Shown here one piece after another: positions 48,758 through 57,264 of a DNA stretch of 64,000 bases. The DNA comes from Xylanibacter ruminicola. GTDB lineage: Bacteria; Bacteroidota; Bacteroidia; Bacteroidales; Bacteroidaceae. Each line of letters opens with the position of its first letter. Position 1 is the first letter of the stretch. The stretch is from the NCBI RefSeq assembly GCF_900142525.1, contig NZ_FRBD01000003.1, positions 1-64,000 of the forward strand, given 5' to 3'. A model generated the notes under the pieces. The model had not been told where the DNA came from, ran no database searches, and worked only from the letters and a program-made list of their open reading frames with translations. The translations under genes were made by a program, and so were the position numbers.

Positions 48758-50392
48758 ATGAATACGAAACTGAAATCATTGCTACAGCAGTTACTGCAAA
48801 GTCCACGCCGCTTCCCTGTTGAAGCAGCATTGGGAGTGGTGTTCTTTATCATAGCTGTATGGGACAGCGAGTCATCCACATGGAATGAGACTTCGGCACG
48901 GATGGAGAGTGCCGTTAACAGAGACATACTCTGGTTCTTCGTCCCACTGGTGGCCTTGTCTTTCTGGCTCCATCGCGTTAATCGCTGGGCCTATCTCGCC
49001 TCGTTCTTCTTATTCCTGCCCCTGATGGCACTCGACCTGAAGCCGTTCCTTTGGACATACGGTTTTGCGTTTACCTACGTGTTGGCGGGCATTCTTTTAG
49101 TGGTAGGTAACAGGCGGTTGGATAACCGTTCCTTTGCAGCCCATGCCTTGCATGTAGTCACTCAGATGTTCTTCGGTCTGCTCATTACCGGTATTCTCAA
49201 CTTGGCGGTTGTGGCCATCGTTGCCTCGTTCTTCTATATCTTCGGCATCGAAGAACCCAAGCATCTCTATGAGCATATCATCCAGTTCATCTGGTTCGTG
49301 CTGGCTCCGCAGGTATGCTGTACCCTGATCCGCCAGAATGAGGACGAGGTTACAGAACCCTTCAAGGTGCTTCGGCTTATCTTGAACTTTATCCTTTCAC
49401 CAGCCGTTATCATCTACACCGTCATCCTCTATACCTATTTTATAAAGATTGCCTTCGAATGGGATTTGCCCAAGGGTGGGGTGGCATGGATGGTGATGGG
49501 ATTCATCACTGTGGCACTTGTAGGCCGCATGGCCCAGTCGATACTCAGCAAACGATACTACGACTGGTTCTACAACCGTTTCACGCTGATAGCCATTCCT
49601 CCGCTCATCATGTACTGGATAGGCTCCATCTACCGCATCCGTCTCTATAGCTTCACCGAGAGCCGCTTCTATCTGATGGTGGCAGGTGTGCTGATGACGC
49701 TCTTCGTGCTGATGCTTTGGAAGAAGCGTACCCGTAAGTACCAGCTTATGGCACTCATCTTCGGTGCAGCTATCATCCTCTTCACCTACATCCCTGGCAT
49801 TTCAGCTAAAAGTATCGGACTGAGTTGTCAGAAGCATCGGCTCACCCAGCTTATCAGTGAACTGAAGCTGACGGATGCCAAGACGGGTAAACTGAGTGAT
49901 GAAATAGATATGAGACGCATCAAGCAGGACAGTCTGCTGTGCGAACAATACATGGATTTCACAAGCGTAGTCAACTATGTTCGCAATGAAATCGGAAACG
50001 ATGAGTTCAAGAAACAGTACGGTGAATGGTCCCACCCGGAATATGGTTTCAATTACAACAAGTCCAAGAATTTGTATGATAATAGTAATTGGTATGAAAG
50101 GAGGAAACCTGTTGACTTGGGCGACTACAGCATCATGCTTCCGGAAAATCAGTATACTTGCAACTTTAGAAACAAGAAAGTCATCGTCAAGAACAATGAT
50201 GTAGTTGTTCTTGAATATCCGATCAATTCCATCGTTAGGCAGGACACCATGCTCCTGCATCATCCAGAGCAGTTGCTTACCTATCGCAACGACTCGCTTA
50301 TGCTTGTGCTGCAGAGCATAAGCATCGAAGACACCGTTGTAACGGATGTCAGAAGCTACGATTTCCAGTTATTCAAAAAGCAGATAAAATAA
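48758..50392 (+). CDS. DUF4153 membrane protein
   Basis: 544 aa with about nine or ten membrane helices in the first 350 residues (for example WFFVPLVALSFWLHRVNRWA, LLITGILNLAVVAIVASFFY, FYLMVAGVLMTLFVLMLWKK) and a soluble C-terminal domain of about 190 residues. DWFYNRFTLIAIPPLIMYWI fits DUF4153, in which several helices precede a C-terminal extracytoplasmic region. Function of the family is unknown. Confidence 0.8.
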   Translation: MNTKLKSLLQQLLQSPRRFPVEAALGVVFFIIAVWDSESSTWNETSARMESAVNRDILWFFVPLVALSFWLHRVNRWAYLASFFLFLPLMALDLKPFLWTYGFAFTYVLAGILLVVGNRRLDNRSFAAHALHVVTQMFFGLLITGILNLAVVAIVASFFYIFGIEEPKHLYEHIIQFIWFVLAPQVCCTLIRQNEDEVTEPFKVLRLILNFILSPAVIIYTVILYTYFIKIAFEWDLPKGGVAWMVMGFITVALVGRMAQSILSKRYYDWFYNRFTLIAIPPLIMYWIGSIYRIRLYSFTESRFYLMVAGVLMTLFVLMLWKKRTRKYQLMALIFGAAIILFTYIPGISAKSIGLSCQKHRLTQLISELKLTDAKTGKLSDEIDMRRIKQDSLLCEQYMDFTSVVNYVRNEIGNDEFKKQYGEWSHPEYGFNYNKSKNLYDNSNWYERRKPVDLGDYSIMLPENQYTCNFRNKKVIVKNNDVVVLEYPINSIVRQDTMLLHHPEQLLTYRNDSLMLVLQSISIEDTVVTDVRSYDFQLFKKQIK

Positions 50393-50396
50393 ATAT

Positions 50397-51209
50397 ATGG
50401 TTGATTACGGATTAAAGGACAGAGTGGCCTTGATTACGGGAGCGAACAACCCACAGGGCATTGGAGCGACCACAGCGTTTGCTTTTGCTCGTGAAGGCGC
50501 AAATGTGGTTTTGGTGTATAAGAGAATCCCAAGACCCTTTGATGTGACTAAGACTGACAAGAATGGAGCTGACAGATACTTCCAGGCCAATGCAGGAAAT
50601 GCAGATATTGTGAAAAGCAAGCTTCAGGAAATGGATGCCGACTACCTGATCATCGAGAGCGACATCTCTAATGAAGATGCCGTCATGGAAATCTACTCGA
50701 AAACGCTTGAACGGTACGGCAGAATTGATATTCTCGTCAACAATGCGGCAGACGGCGACATGGACGGACTTGACACCATCGAGAAAATCACGCAGAATGT
50801 CATCGACGAAACCTTTGCCGTCAATGTCCGTGGAAGCATTCTGATGACGAGGGAATTTATTAAGCATCGTAGCGATTACGGCAGAATTATCAATCTTTCC
50901 ACAGATGCTGCACAGGTCTTTGCAGGTCAGATTACCTATGGTGCAAGCAAGGCGACTCTGGAAGCACTCACACGTAGCATCGCACTTGAAGTAGCAAAAT
51001 ACGGCATTACCGTGAACTGTGTGGCTCCAGGTCCGACTCAGACAGGGTGGATTGACGATGATTTCGCAAAAGAAGTCATACCGATTATCCCGATGGGCAA
51101 GCTGATCCAACCGCAGGATATTGCAGAAACCATTCTGTTTTTGGCCAGTGAGCAGGCTAAGATGATTACAGGTCAAGTTATCAAGGTGTCTGGTGGGCAT
51201 GCGCTTTAA
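50397..51209 (+). CDS. Short-chain dehydrogenase/reductase
   Basis: 270 aa. NAD(P) motif TGANNPQGIGATTAFAF at the N-terminus, NNAAD near residue 115, catalytic Ser in INLSTDAAQV and YGASK (Tyr and Lys) near residue 181, and the C-terminal VAPGPTQTGWIDD loop. A classical SDR of the 3-oxoacyl-reductase type; the substrate is unknown. Codon use looks slightly more AT-rich than its neighbours. Confidence 0.9.
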   Translation: MVDYGLKDRVALITGANNPQGIGATTAFAFAREGANVVLVYKRIPRPFDVTKTDKNGADRYFQANAGNADIVKSKLQEMDADYLIIESDISNEDAVMEIYSKTLERYGRIDILVNNAADGDMDGLDTIEKITQNVIDETFAVNVRGSILMTREFIKHRSDYGRIINLSTDAAQVFAGQITYGASKATLEALTRSIALEVAKYGITVNCVAPGPTQTGWIDDDFAKEVIPIIPMGKLIQPQDIAETILFLASEQAKMITGQVIKVSGGHAL

Positions 51210-51288
51210 AAGGACGCTAATCTCAAAGTTGCATCTTTTCATCTATGTATTACGTCTAAAAGTCAGAAACTTTTAGAAAGAGATTAGA

Positions 51289-51657
51289 ATGAAGACAATA
51301 GGAAACATCATCTGGATTATCTTTGGTGGGCTGCATATTGCCCTGGAGTATTTCATTGCCGGACTGGTGCTGATGATTACCATCATCGGCATTCCATTCG
51401 GCATACAGAACATGAAACTGGGTATGCTGGCCATTTGGCCATTTGGTACAAAAGTAAAGTGGAAGCCATCACAACCTGGTTGCCTGAGCATATTCATGAA
51501 TGTGCTATGGTTCTTCGTGGGTGGCATCTGGATATGGCTCACGCACATCTTCTATGGCCTCATTTTCTGCATAACTATTATTGGCATACCCTTCGGAAAG
51601 ATGCACTTCCGTTTGGCAAAGCTTGCCCTGTCACCATTCGGTAAAGAGCTCGTATAG
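51289..51657 (+). CDS. YccF-family membrane protein
   Basis: 122 aa with two repeated halves. IIGIPFGIQNMKLGMLAIWP and IIGIPFGKMHFRLAKLALSP are the duplicated motif that defines the YccF family; four membrane segments. Intact length. 7 nt precede the next gene. Confidence 0.9.
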   Translation: MKTIGNIIWIIFGGLHIALEYFIAGLVLMITIIGIPFGIQNMKLGMLAIWPFGTKVKWKPSQPGCLSIFMNVLWFFVGGIWIWLTHIFYGLIFCITIIGIPFGKMHFRLAKLALSPFGKELV

Positions 51658-51663
51658 TCTGAT

Positions 51664-52197
51664 ATGAACGTTTTCATGCTGCCGAGGCAAAGAAAAGGTC
51701 GGATGAAATCCAACGAAGAGAAACGACTGCAACGACGCCAACGTCTGATTAACAACAAAGCCTATCAGACCATGCAGGGATTGACCCGCTACATGGATCG
51801 CTACTATCTGGATGCGCTCATCGGAGTCATTCCCGGATGGGGCGATGCCATTGCCCTGCTCTGCGTAGTTCCGTTTGTCTATTTCTCTGCCCGCATCATA
51901 AAGAGCGTTCCGCTGACGTTGGCTGTATTGAATAATGCCCTGCGGGATGTGCTCTTAGGCATGATTCCCTTCTTCGTAGGCGACATCATCGATATTTTCC
52001 ACCGTGCCAACACCCAGAACATGCAGATGATTCAAGGATTCGTTAATGGTGACGAAGCCGTTATTAAGCAGGTGAACCAGCGAGCATGGCAGTCAGCCAT
52101 CGTACTCATTGTCCTTTTATTACTCATAGCACTTATGATTTGGCTGCTCATATCCTTTGGTAGCTACCTGTACTCTCTGCTGGCATCCATTGTTTAA
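51664..52197 (+). CDS. DUF4112 membrane protein
   Basis: 177 aa (an in-frame ATG at 51703 is an alternative start). YYLDALIGVIPGWGDAIALL is the DUF4112 signature; further segments DVLLGMIPFFVGDIIDIFHR and a last membrane helix (SAIVLIVLLLLIALMIWLLI). Basic N-terminus (RQRKGRMKSNEEKRLQRRQR). Function unknown. Confidence 0.85.
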   Translation: MNVFMLPRQRKGRMKSNEEKRLQRRQRLINNKAYQTMQGLTRYMDRYYLDALIGVIPGWGDAIALLCVVPFVYFSARIIKSVPLTLAVLNNALRDVLLGMIPFFVGDIIDIFHRANTQNMQMIQGFVNGDEAVIKQVNQRAWQSAIVLIVLLLLIALMIWLLISFGSYLYSLLASIV

Positions 52198-52244
52198 ACG
52201 TGTTTAATAAATTGTCAGCATTGTATAATCGAGTTTAAATTCCG

Positions 52245-52296
52245 TGCCATCTTGACTATCTTCGAGTGCCATTTTGACAATCGGCACGGAAGTTGT
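52245..52296 (+). promoter_or_regulatory. Sigma-54-like promoter with tandem upstream sites
   Basis: GGCACGGAAGTTGT at 52283-52296 is a near match to the -24/-12 sigma-54 promoter (TGGCAC-N5-TTGC): the GG and TTG are in place at the right distance, the last C is T. Immediately upstream are two 16-bp direct repeats, TGCCATCTTGACTATC (52245-52260) and TGCCATTTTGACAATC (52267-52282), 22 bp apart, as expected for an activator binding on one face of the helix. It precedes the Hsp20 gene by about 85 nt. Confidence 0.55.
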
Positions 52297-52365
52297 ACTA
52301 TGTCTGGTGAAAGCTGAAGCGAAAGCCGAGGCGTTCACAACATACGTTAAACTAAAAGTATAACT

Positions 52366-52371
52366 AGGAGG
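52366..52371 (+). promoter_or_regulatory. Strong ribosome-binding site of hsp20
   Basis: AGGAGG located 8 nt before the ATG at 52380. Perfect Shine-Dalgarno sequences are uncommon in this phylum, so high expression is likely. It also rejects the TTG start at 52374. Confidence 0.7.
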
Positions 52372-52379
52372 TATTGATT

Positions 52380-52802
52380 ATGTTACCAGTGATGTTTAAA
52401 AACAGTTGGTTCCCAACAGTATTTGACGATTTCCTGAACACTGATTTTATGCCTCGTGCCAACAGTACAGCACCTGCTGTCAATGTCAAGGAGAGTGAGA
52501 CAGAGTATACTATGGAGCTCGCAGCCCCTGGCATCAAGAAAGAATATTGTCGCGTAGCCATCAACGACGAGGGCAACCTGACCATCGCCATCGAGAACAA
52601 GGCCGAGCACAAGCATGAGGACAAGCACCACCACTATCTGCGCCGCGAGTTCAGCTACTCGAACTATGAGCAGAACTACACGCTGCCGGATGATGTCGTT
52701 CGCGACCAGATCTCTGCCAAGGTGGAGGACGGCATCCTGACTGTCACCATGCCGAAGGCCGAGCCGAAGCAGAAGGTCACCAAGGCCATCGAGGTCTCAT
52801 AA
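52380..52802 (+). CDS. hsp20: Small heat-shock protein Hsp20
   Basis: 140 aa. Alpha-crystallin domain from about residue 35: PAVNVKESETEYTMELAAPG, LRREFSYSNYEQNYTLPDDV, and the closing AKVEDGILTVTMPKAEPK with the conserved GxLxxxxPK. The N-terminal arm is short (MLPVMFKNSWFPTVFDDFLN), as in Bacteroidetes homologs. ATP-independent chaperone holding unfolding proteins. The promoter region looks sigma-54 dependent. Confidence 0.93.
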   Translation: MLPVMFKNSWFPTVFDDFLNTDFMPRANSTAPAVNVKESETEYTMELAAPGIKKEYCRVAINDEGNLTIAIENKAEHKHEDKHHHYLRREFSYSNYEQNYTLPDDVVRDQISAKVEDGILTVTMPKAEPKQKVTKAIEVS

Positions 52803-52850
52803 GCCTTTCAGGGCTTTGTCTAAAAAGAATTGAAACATCTAAAAACAGTT

Positions 52851-52886
52851 GGGAGCAGCATCCATGCGGTGTTGCTCCCTTTATTT
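52851..52886 (+). terminator. Terminator after hsp20
   Basis: GGGAGCAGCA (52851-52860) / TGTTGCTCCC (52870-52879) stem followed by TTTATTT. The stop codon of the convergent phosphatase gene lies inside the T run. A close copy of the hairpin occurs at 55042-55071. Confidence 0.8.
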
Positions 52887-53348
52887 AGCAAATCTGTCTA
52901 ACAATGCCTGACAGCCTTCAAGAACGTCGCGCCAAGTGGCCTCGAAGTTGTCAGTGTACCAAGGGTCAGCTACATCACCAGGCCGTCGGGTGAAATCCAT
53001 CAGCATCACAATTTTCCCTTCTGGGTCGCCACCGCAGATGTTTCGCATATTACGGATGTTCCACGAATCCATGCCTATCAGCAGGTCGTAGCGGTTGTAG
53101 TCCGAGCGCGTCATCTGTCGTGCTGTCTTACCCGAACAGCTAATACCGTGTTCTGCCAGTTTCCGTCGGGCAGGGGGATAGACACTGTTGCCTATCTCCT
53201 CTGTCGAGGTGGCCGCCGATTCAATCATGAAACTGTCCGCCAGTCCCACTTTCTTCACCAAGTCCTTCATTACAAACTCTGCCATCGGGCTTCGGCAGAT
53301 GTTCCCGTGACAGACAAAAAGTATTCTATGCTTTGTGTTGTTATCCAT
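52881..53348 (-). CDS. Low-molecular-weight protein tyrosine phosphatase
   Basis: 155 aa. P-loop CHGNICRSP with catalytic Cys13 and Arg19, and ADPWYTDNF near residue 125 with the general-acid Asp. Complete family length. Such enzymes dephosphorylate protein tyrosine residues, often in exopolysaccharide control. Encoded 3 nt after a coiled-coil protein. Converges with hsp20. Confidence 0.92.
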   Translation of the reverse strand: MDNNTKHRILFVCHGNICRSPMAEFVMKDLVKKVGLADSFMIESAATSTEEIGNSVYPPARRKLAEHGISCSGKTARQMTRSDYNRYDLLIGMDSWNIRNMRNICGGDPEGKIVMLMDFTRRPGDVADPWYTDNFEATWRDVLEGCQALLDRFAK

Positions 53349-53351
53349 TAT

Positions 53352-53666
53352 CTAATTACTCTGTTCCAGCTCTTTTATCCTATTATCAAGTCTTTCCTTT
53401 TCTTGCTCCAAGTAGCGCACGGCATCTTTCGTGGTTTCCTGTATGATGAACTGCTTTACCATCAGCGTCAGGTTGGTGATGGCAGCTTCCTCTTTGGGGA
53501 TTGCGCCATACTTTTCTGCCTCCTTCAGCTGTTCCCGCTGTTTTAGGACATAATCATAGTCACGACTTAGCTGGTCGATATCCTCCTCTGTGTAGGCATC
53601 CTTCTTCTGAACTAAGTTGCTGAGTTCGTCCTGCAGATATTGTGGAATCAAGCTTTTCTTCTTCAT
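53352..53666 (-). CDS. Hypothetical coiled-coil protein
   Basis: 104 aa from the ATG at 53666 (the ORF start at 53723 is upstream of the promoter box). Charged and helical throughout; YDYVLKQREQLKEAEKYGAI and VRYLEQEKERLDNRIKELEQ form heptad patterns, so a coiled coil is likely. Three nt before the phosphatase start. No family recognised. Confidence 0.65.
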   Translation of the reverse strand: MKKKSLIPQYLQDELSNLVQKKDAYTEEDIDQLSRDYDYVLKQREQLKEAEKYGAIPKEEAAITNLTLMVKQFIIQETTKDAVRYLEQEKERLDNRIKELEQSN

Positions 53667-53688
53667 CTTTTTACCTCTTATGCGGGTG

Positions 53689-53696
53689 CAAAGGTA
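53689..53696 (-). promoter_or_regulatory. Promoter -7 box of the coiled-coil/phosphatase operon
   Basis: TACCTTTG on the minus strand, exact consensus, 23 nt before the ATG at 53666. Confidence 0.65.
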
Positions 53697-53882
53697 CGAA
53701 TAAGCGAGAACAATACAAAACAAAAATGATTTTTTGTTCTTATTGTCGAGCTAAAGTACCTTCGGCGAAGCCAGAGGTACGAAAAAAAGGGCGAAAACCG
53801 CTTTCTTATTGACGTTTTATGCTATAACTGGCCTTTATTTCATCGAAAATTCGTACCTTCGCAGCCACTAATTGAGAGTAAG

Positions 53883-55016
53883 ATGGAATATTTAGTCACA
53901 TATTACGTTAAGAATACGAACAGCGCAAAGGACATTTTCAATGTCATCCCTTATGCGTCGTCTGTGGTCACTGGTAGCGAGAATGAAGTTTTGGAACTTG
54001 TTGCTTCCAAGCTGAAGAAAAATCCCTTCTTTCGTTGCTGTAGCGTCATGGACCACTGTTCAGGTAACAAGAAAGTGTTTGAAACGAAATTCATACTCGA
54101 TAATCCGCATTTCAAGGAAGATGCCCTGCAAACAAAGTTCAAGGTTCTGGAATCCGTTGACCATAAGGAAATCGATGATTCTGGTAAAAATGTCAACGAG
54201 TCGGCCAGAACAGAGGATGTCCGCAAGAGTTTTGAAGTGAAGCTGGATCATGAGAAAAAGGTTATCCGAATAGGCGCGTATTTCTATGACCTCAAAGGCG
54301 TATTGATTTGTGAGGCAACCGAAGAGGATAAGAAGAAATACTATTGCAACCGTTTTATTACTTTCCCGATTGTTGATGAAGACTGGAAGGTATTAGAAGA
54401 TGAAGATATATCAGATGGTCTTGGGCGGTTGATTATTGGCAAGACTGGTGATACCGTTCCCTTGGCAGCGTTGAAGGATGCAGCCGATTACAATGCCAGA
54501 GAGCACGTGTGTGGTTATGACGAATTGTTGGTTGGTCTGGAAAGAAGGGGGATAACAATATCAAACAGGAGAGCCATTGATTCGCCAGATGAGTTGTCAG
54601 ATACTGTTGTTATTGAGCTTTCCAAGATTCCTGGCAAGCATCATTTCAGGTTAGACTCCCATGAGGACAGCTACTATATACCGAGACGCTTCTTCCATGT
54701 GGGTACCGATGACGAGCTATACCAAGATGCCAGAGAGTGGAAGAAGCAGACACAATATACTTATGACAAGATTGTTCAGCAAATAGCCGATGATGTCTTT
54801 TCACTTTCCTGGTTCTTCCACAAACCGAATCTGAAGGTGCTTGTCATTGCCTATGTGGAAGAGAGCGATGCCTCTCATCGTTACGAAATAGGCCCCGTTC
54901 CGACGGACTGGTTCTATACCGTCCAGACCCTTGAAGGAGATATCAACCGTAAACTGGAGGAAATGTATAAAGAAGAGTCTGATAAATATTACAAGGAGAA
55001 GAGACCAATATCCTAA
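53883..55016 (+). CDS. Unknown protein, 377 aa
   Basis: Soluble, no signal peptide, and no enzyme motif I can name. It contains VIPYASSVVTGSENEVLELV, a central HEKKVIRIGAYFYDLKGVLI, a cysteine-poor body and HVGTDDELYQDAREWKKQTQ near the C-terminus. TACCTTCG, one base off the -7 consensus, lies 22 nt upstream (53854-53861). It is followed by the second copy of the hairpin seen after hsp20. Flanked by unknown genes of region 7; it may belong to the same defence-like neighbourhood, but on the opposite strand. Confidence 0.7.
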   Translation: MEYLVTYYVKNTNSAKDIFNVIPYASSVVTGSENEVLELVASKLKKNPFFRCCSVMDHCSGNKKVFETKFILDNPHFKEDALQTKFKVLESVDHKEIDDSGKNVNESARTEDVRKSFEVKLDHEKKVIRIGAYFYDLKGVLICEATEEDKKKYYCNRFITFPIVDEDWKVLEDEDISDGLGRLIIGKTGDTVPLAALKDAADYNAREHVCGYDELLVGLERRGITISNRRAIDSPDELSDTVVIELSKIPGKHHFRLDSHEDSYYIPRRFFHVGTDDELYQDAREWKKQTQYTYDKIVQQIADDVFSLSWFFHKPNLKVLVIAYVEESDASHRYEIGPVPTDWFYTVQTLEGDINRKLEEMYKEESDKYYKEKRPIS

Positions 55017-55041
55017 TAGTCTTAGTGGGCGAAAAAGAATT

Positions 55042-55071
55042 AGGAGCAGCATCCATAGCGGTGTTGCTCCT
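55042..55071 (+). terminator. Terminator-like hairpin, copy of the hsp20 one
   Basis: AGGAGCAGCA (55042-55051) / TGTTGCTCCT (55062-55071), loop similar to 52861-52869 (TCCATnGCGG). Both copies are preceded by AAAAAGAATT within 20 bp. The T run here is interrupted (ATTGTTG), so termination is less certain. The shared sequence points to a duplicated module rather than independent hairpins. Confidence 0.6.
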
Positions 55072-55121
55072 ATTGTTGTACCTCATGCAATTTTATCAAA
55101 TTAGATTCAATGAAGTAGATA

Positions 55122-55553
55122 TCAAGTTTTTGTTGAAATTCTAAAGATGTCATCACCCTCTTCGGAACCAGCTCGGAAGAATAGCTTATTTGTCTTAATA
55201 TTATATACCCAGCAATCTTTCTTCTGCTCTATACAGAGTTGTATATCATGACGAGTACCGTGACTTTCCCCGTCCCAAAAAGCAATACACACAGTACATG
55301 CCTTAATAATCTCCACATTTCTCAGGAATCCTGCTTTTTTCCCTTCGCGATTCCAATCTGGTCTTAACACCCTAATTGGTATGTTCCTCAGTCGAGCAAA
55401 TTGTTCGCCATAGGTATCTGCACCTACAGCACCTCCGGAAATCACTTGCTTTACATTATAGTCATTCTCGCGACAAATCTTATTCATCACGAAGTTAAAC
55501 GTTGCATAGTCGTTAAATGTTCGACTGCCTACTATTGCTAATTTCACTTCCAT
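55122..55553 (-). CDS. SLOG-fold protein of the DUF2493/YspA type
   Basis: 143 aa. KLAIVGSRTFNDYATFNFVM and VISGGAVGADTYGEQFARLR are the Rossmann-like nucleotide-binding start of the SLOG superfamily; VLRPDWNREGKKAGFLRNVE and FWDGESHGTRHDIQLC complete the family pattern. SLOG proteins sense or cut nucleotide-derived ligands and occur in several anti-phage systems, as well as in LOG enzymes. Last gene of the 57.5 kb operon. Confidence 0.85.
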   Translation of the reverse strand: MEVKLAIVGSRTFNDYATFNFVMNKICRENDYNVKQVISGGAVGADTYGEQFARLRNIPIRVLRPDWNREGKKAGFLRNVEIIKACTVCIAFWDGESHGTRHDIQLCIEQKKDCWVYNIKTNKLFFRAGSEEGDDIFRISTKT

Positions 55554-55571
55554 TTTCTTTTATTATTTATG

Positions 55572-56102
55572 TTACTTTTTTGTTTTTATCTCTTTTATAT
55601 TTCTCATTTTGTGTGCCAAATAGTGTTCGTATGCCTTTCTCAACCGAATTTCTGTGCGAACAGGGATCTTATAGTGTGGTTTGAAAAGATATTCAAAATC
55701 CATATGCCTACAACTGTTCAATCTTTTGTCTGTCATTACAGTACATCCATCTTCCATAATCTCAGAAACTACGCCGAGAACAATTTCGTCATTGCTGAAT
55801 ATTTCCACGAAATCACCAGCTTTATATCGTATGTTACAAGCTTCATTGCCTTCATTGTCAAAGACTCTTGGCTTGACATCTATGCTGTCTAACATATTTA
55901 AAGTGTATTCATATACCATAAAACATATTAAGTCTCTAAAGACCTTCTTTTCTACAGCGGTTTTTATATATGCTTCTATTTCTTCTAATGTGTAATATAG
56001 TATCTGATAGGATACTGTAGTATCATATCTTGGATACCTGCGTACAGTGAACCAGTTCCTTTCTGTCTGTACAATTTTCAACTCATATATAGATTTATTC
56101 AT
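55572..56102 (-). CDS. GDxxE-domain family protein 1, unknown function
   Basis: 176 aa from the ATG at 56102. Parallels the 56114-56833 protein along its whole length: YELKIVQTERNWFTVRRYPR with YELEIVVVNHPRHYPKYKVS, RYKAGDFVEIFSNDEIVLGV with RFKWGDLVECLWGTSVELVY, and YLFKPHYKIPV with SLFTPHYNIPK. The GDxVE segment looks like a small barrel (SH3-like). Not recognised as a named family. 11 nt separate it from its relative. Confidence 0.65.
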   Translation of the reverse strand: MNKSIYELKIVQTERNWFTVRRYPRYDTTVSYQILYYTLEEIEAYIKTAVEKKVFRDLICFMVYEYTLNMLDSIDVKPRVFDNEGNEACNIRYKAGDFVEIFSNDEIVLGVVSEIMEDGCTVMTDKRLNSCRHMDFEYLFKPHYKIPVRTEIRLRKAYEHYLAHKMRNIKEIKTKK

Positions 56103-56113
56103 AGCCAATATTA

Positions 56114-56833
56114 TTAAAATGGTGCATTATATCCAATGTCTTTTCGATATTCCTCGAGATCCTTCAGATAACCTTCCCAGATCTTTAGGTATTTCTGTTG
56201 GATACTCTTCGGAATATTATAATGGGGAGTAAAGAGTGAGAGTGCATCTACATGACTGTGATACTGATAGCCAGGGCCATCAATGACAACATAGGAATCA
56301 TCAGAGTCGTCACCGAAGTAAGGTTTCCCTTGTTCTTTACTGATTCTTATATAATGCTCCTTTCCTGGAGGGGATGCTAGGACATATACAAGTTCTACCG
56401 AAGTTCCCCATAGACATTCCACTAGATCACCCCACTTAAACCGCACTTCTTCTTCAGAACGTCCATCGAATTTTCCTTCAGACCAGAATGTTGGGAACAA
56501 TCGTTTATTCAATAGATGACCATCGTTAGAATACACCCATGATGACATATATTCTGACCATCCGTACTCAAAATCAATGGGACGCTCATATATATAGAAG
56601 CAGAAGATATCTTCGGTCTTCCATTTCTTCGATTCTAAAGCATCCTGTATGAGATATTCTGCTTCCTTTTGTGTATCAGCAAAAGCTATAGTCTGAGAGG
56701 ATACTTTGTACTTAGGATAGTGCCGGGGATGGTTAACTACCACTATCTCCAACTCATATACGGTTTCTTTGACAACAGACAAATCAACCTGTTCAACTGA
56801 TTTGCCGTCTGAAGTAATGCAGCCTATTTTCAT
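56114..56833 (-). CDS. GDxxE-domain family protein 2, unknown function
   Basis: 239 aa, related to the previous gene and to the C-terminal ~190 residues of the 58380-60149 hydrolase fusion. Shared order: a YELxIV strand, a helix with KEAEYLIQDALESKKWKTED, CFYIYERPI, a WVYSNDGHLL segment, RFKWGDLVECL, a DDSYVVIDG loop, and SLFTPHYNIPK. Acidic/aromatic, soluble. Not recognised as a named family; related proteins seem to occur repeatedly in Bacteroidetes genomes. It follows the basic 127-residue gene with a 10 nt gap. Confidence 0.65.
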   Translation of the reverse strand: MKIGCITSDGKSVEQVDLSVVKETVYELEIVVVNHPRHYPKYKVSSQTIAFADTQKEAEYLIQDALESKKWKTEDIFCFYIYERPIDFEYGWSEYMSSWVYSNDGHLLNKRLFPTFWSEGKFDGRSEEEVRFKWGDLVECLWGTSVELVYVLASPPGKEHYIRISKEQGKPYFGDDSDDSYVVIDGPGYQYHSHVDALSLFTPHYNIPKSIQQKYLKIWEGYLKDLEEYRKDIGYNAPF

Positions 56834-56843
56834 ATTTTTTATT

Positions 56844-57227
56844 TTATGATTTTTCTTCCATGTATTCTTTGTATTCCTCTTGAATCTGCATATAATAGGA
56901 AAGTGGAAATAGCCGATGTTTCCTCAATGATTTCCTTCTCTCTTTCTTTTTCATCGGTGTATAGAAGAATGTTCCACCGCCTTTTACATATTTGATCCAT
57001 TTGCCCCTGTGTCTTATATAATTGGAGTATATCCTTTCTGCTTCATTCCTTAATTCTAAAAAGTATTGAATGTCATCAATTTGTTTCATTCCCCTATAGT
57101 AATAAGGAGAAGCTCCATGTGACATTTTTCTCATTTCTCGTGTAATTTCCTTTGATTTTCGCTCTTCGAGATATAGTTTTTTACAGCTACGTTCTATCTG
57201 CTTACTTCGCTGTGCCTTTTTCGACAT
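56844..57227 (-). CDS. Small basic protein
   Basis: 127 aa from the ATG at 57227 (MSKKAQRSKQIERSCKKLYL). Strongly basic (ERKSKEITREMRKM; PMKKKERRKSLRKHR), suggesting nucleic-acid or membrane-surface binding. The longer frame starting at 57410 overlaps a much better small membrane gene and is rejected. Function unknown. Lies 37 nt after the small membrane protein. Confidence 0.6.
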   Translation of the reverse strand: MSKKAQRSKQIERSCKKLYLEERKSKEITREMRKMSHGASPYYYRGMKQIDDIQYFLELRNEAERIYSNYIRHRGKWIKYVKGGGTFFYTPMKKKERRKSLRKHRLFPLSYYMQIQEEYKEYMEEKS

Positions 57228-57264
57228 TACACGATACCACCCCCCTGACATTTTTAACATATCT

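Noticed and set aside
50412..51242. 276-codon minus-strand ORF opposite the SDR gene
   Set aside because: The plus strand carries all SDR motifs; the reverse frame is Cys/His-rich shadow.
53724..53800. Hairpin GTACCTTCGGCGAAGCCAGAGGTAC as terminator or regulatory RNA
   Set aside because: The stem is short and imperfect, and it lies between divergent promoters where no terminator is expected.
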